Below are positions 62,507 through 64,000 of a DNA stretch of 64,000 bases, in pieces. Made by a program: the position numbers and the translations under genes. Every line of letters starts with the position of its first letter. Within the stretch, counting starts at the first letter, position 1. Origin of the DNA: Deltaproteobacteria bacterium (lineage in GTDB: Bacteria; Bdellovibrionota; Bdellovibrionia; Bdellovibrionales; Bdellovibrionaceae); the NCBI GenBank assembly GCA_017302835.1, contig JAFLCC010000012.1, positions 1-64,000 of the forward strand, read 5' to 3'. The notes below the pieces were generated by a model. That model made no database searches. It was not told the origin of the DNA and saw nothing but the letters and a program-made list of their open reading frames with translations.

Positions 62507-64000
62507 AATCGCAAACACTTTCCTTGTTGCCCTGTTTTGCAAGAAGTCTATGATTTCCTTTTTCAAGAGTCCACGTGTAATTAGGAACTAGCGTTTGTGA
62601 AATCAGTTTTCCATTTAGATTCCATTGAATAGGTAATCCGGGTTGCGCGCCTTCCAACTCAAATTCAAATACTTGTGAATCGGAAGGAATTCGGGGATCT
62701 ATGGCCATATGTAATCCTGACGTTGGCCGCACTAGCTTGAATTCTGATTTGTCGTGCTCGATGCGTATTGGACTTTTTTCAAGGGAACTTCCTGTAAAGT
62801 AGTCCGTATTTTGGTCACCGCTGCGGCCGGCAATGTCTCGTAATTGCAATTGCGGAGACAGATACAAAGGACGAGTTTCTTGATTTTCATTTAGCTTAGC
62901 CATAATTCCGCGAGCAAGCAGCATGGGCACAGTACTGCCAGTCATGCCTTCCGTAGTTTTATTAGATAAATTGCCCATCCAAATCCCAAGAACATATCGG
63001 TAGTTGTAGGCAAATGCCCAGGCGTCTCTATAATCTGTCGATGTCCCAGATTTTAGCGCCGTCTGAACAGGAAAACGCATGATGGAACTATCGCCAAATT
63101 CCAAGCGTCGCGCGTGCGTATCAGAAAGTATATTTCCAACTAATGAGGAAGATTCGGGACTTAATAGACGGCGATGTTCAGGTTTTTCATTGAACGTCAC
63201 ACGTAACGGTTGCCATACACCCATCCTGGCTAACATCGAATAGGCATTAATCATTTCCCATAAACTCACTTCACCATTTCCAAGCACAAGACCGTCTCCA
63301 TACTCACTTGTGGGGCGCGATAGACTTTCAAACTTCATCGAAGTTAAAAGATTCCGAAAATTTTCTAGTCCCACTTCGCGGACCAACTTTACCGCTGGAA
63401 CATTAAGCGAATTGGCCAAGGCTTCACGAAGACTAATCCAGCCGTAATAAGTTCGTGAATAGTTTTTAAAGGAATGTAAGCCCTGTCCAATTGGTGTGTC
63501 TGAGGGTGCGTCTTCAATTAACGAAGTGGCACTATGGCCACGCTCGAATGCTAGCCCATACAGAAACGGTTTCAATGCAGAACCTGGTTGTCGCGCGACG
63601 GTCACGGCATCATATGCCACAGCACTATTTGACTCGTTTTCTGCGACAACCCACGCTAAGACATCGCCGGTGATATGATCTGCCACAATTACGGCGGCAT
63701 TTTCTACCTCGTATTTTTTTCGAGCCATAATAAGTGATTGAGTTAATAACTTCTGGGTAAAATTTTGCAGCTCGGGATCTAACGTTGTTTCGTAAATAGA
63801 CTGAGGTTGATGGGCATAACGACTTTCCACAAAATGAATAAAATGTGCGGCCGAAACCGGTGCGTCGGTATGCTGCAAGGACCATGGAAGTTCGCGACAA
63901 CGCTGCAACTGCGATTCACTTATCGCTTTATTAACATTCATCCGTACAGCCAATGCCTCGATCATGGGATTTATGCGTTTCTCTGAATTCCTTAAATCCA
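62493..64000 (-). CDS. pbpC: Penicillin-binding protein 1C, C-terminal part (runs off the right edge)
   Basis: The frame stays open to the window edge, so the N-terminal glycosyltransferase domain lies outside. The transpeptidase motifs are present: SxxK in QPGSALKPFLYG, SxN in ANSLNVPAVKL, and the KTG-type motif ALKSGTSTDYRDAWAFAY. The C-terminal 100 residues form the extra domain typical of PbpC (IRIEHDKSEFKLVRPTSGLHMAIDPRIP...WNLNGKLI). Crosslinks peptidoglycan in the periplasm. PbpC is often next to a large alpha-2-macroglobulin gene, which would then lie to the right. Base composition is closer to that of DUF455 than to the left part of the window. Confidence 0.9.
   Translation of the reverse strand, partial: DLRNSEKRINPMIEALAVRMNVNKAISESQLQRCRELPWSLQHTDAPVSAAHFIHFVESRYAHQPQSIYETTLDPELQNFTQKLLTQSLIMARKKYEVENAAVIVADHITGDVLAWVVAENESNSAVAYDAVTVARQPGSALKPFLYGLAFERGHSATSLIEDAPSDTPIGQGLHSFKNYSRTYYGWISLREALANSLNVPAVKLVREVGLENFRNLLTSMKFESLSRPTSEYGDGLVLGNGEVSLWEMINAYSMLARMGVWQPLRVTFNEKPEHRRLLSPESSSLVGNILSDTHARRLEFGDSSIMRFPVQTALKSGTSTDYRDAWAFAYNYRYVLGIWMGNLSNKTTEGMTGSTVPMLLARGIMAKLNENQETRPLYLSPQLQLRDIAGRSGDQNTDYFTGSSLEKSPIRIEHDKSEFKLVRPTSGLHMAIDPRIPSDSQVFEFELEGAQPGLPIQWNLNGKLISQTLVPNYTWTLEKGNHRLLAKQGNKESVCDFIVK

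Overview
The window is AT-rich, gene-dense DNA from a Gram-negative bacterium. My inference is a member of the Bdellovibrionota (Bdellovibrio-like). The grounds are the many exported proteins without an obvious family, a class III cyclase signalling operon, a free-standing imuA-imuB-dnaE2 mutagenesis cassette (in Bdellovibrio this type of cassette is known to be LexA-controlled), a B12-dependent ribonucleotide reductase and the overall codon style. No rRNA, tRNA, CRISPR array or intact insertion sequence was recognised.

Layout. 0.3-8.3 kb: a peroxiredoxin with a histone-like Lys/Ala tail, a fatty acyl-CoA ligase (fadD), a Tat-exported HiPIP, a methyltransferase, a DUF2817 peptidase and a lipoprotein. 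8.3-16 kb: a SWIM-SNF2 helicase, a stand-alone Lrp-type RAM domain, a structured RNA candidate, class II ribonucleotide reductase (nrdJ), then cysteine desulfurase and an IscA/ErpA scaffold. 16-20 kb: MoxR-DUF58-transglutaminase cluster. 20-25 kb: a large exported protein and a GT39-like glycosyltransferase. 25-30.3 kb, minus strand: a five-gene translationally coupled operon (ABC ATPase, FtsX-type permease, LolA-like protein, second permease, predicted outer-membrane barrel). 30.4-33.5 kb: an acyltransferase-PilZ fusion, greB and a nitronate monooxygenase/FabK-type enzyme. 33.8-39.4 kb: a three-gene operon of FecR-domain protein, fibronectin-like/barrel protein and Cache-HAMP adenylate cyclase. 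39.4-41.9 kb: DUF3299 protein, hisS and an ankyrin lipoprotein. 41.9-48.1 kb: imuA-imuB-dnaE2 with a divergent SRAP (HMCES/YedK-type) protein. 48.4-51.5 kb: YceI protein plus a persulfide module (TauE exporter, persulfide dioxygenase-rhodanese fusion, and a BigR/SqrR-type ArsR regulator with paired cysteines).

From about 53.7 to 62.5 kb the character changes. Coding density falls and many genes are broken: an integrase remnant, a hydrolase-like gene with two frame breaks, a headless GNAT, the tail of an IS3-type transposase, a duplicated 89-bp piece of a neighbouring gene, a gene with an in-frame stop, and two short genes with single frame breaks. Mixed among them are intact small exported proteins, a P-loop kinase, a DUF455 protein and small membrane proteins. 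This looks like an accessory region in decay. The window ends inside a penicillin-binding protein 1C gene whose start lies beyond the right edge.

The candidates I rank as most novel are the acyltransferase-PilZ fusion, the FecR/barrel/cyclase operon, the Lol-like operon ending in its own barrel, the structured RNA beside nrdJ, and the histone-tailed peroxiredoxin. Functions come from motif recognition by eye. No database search was run.
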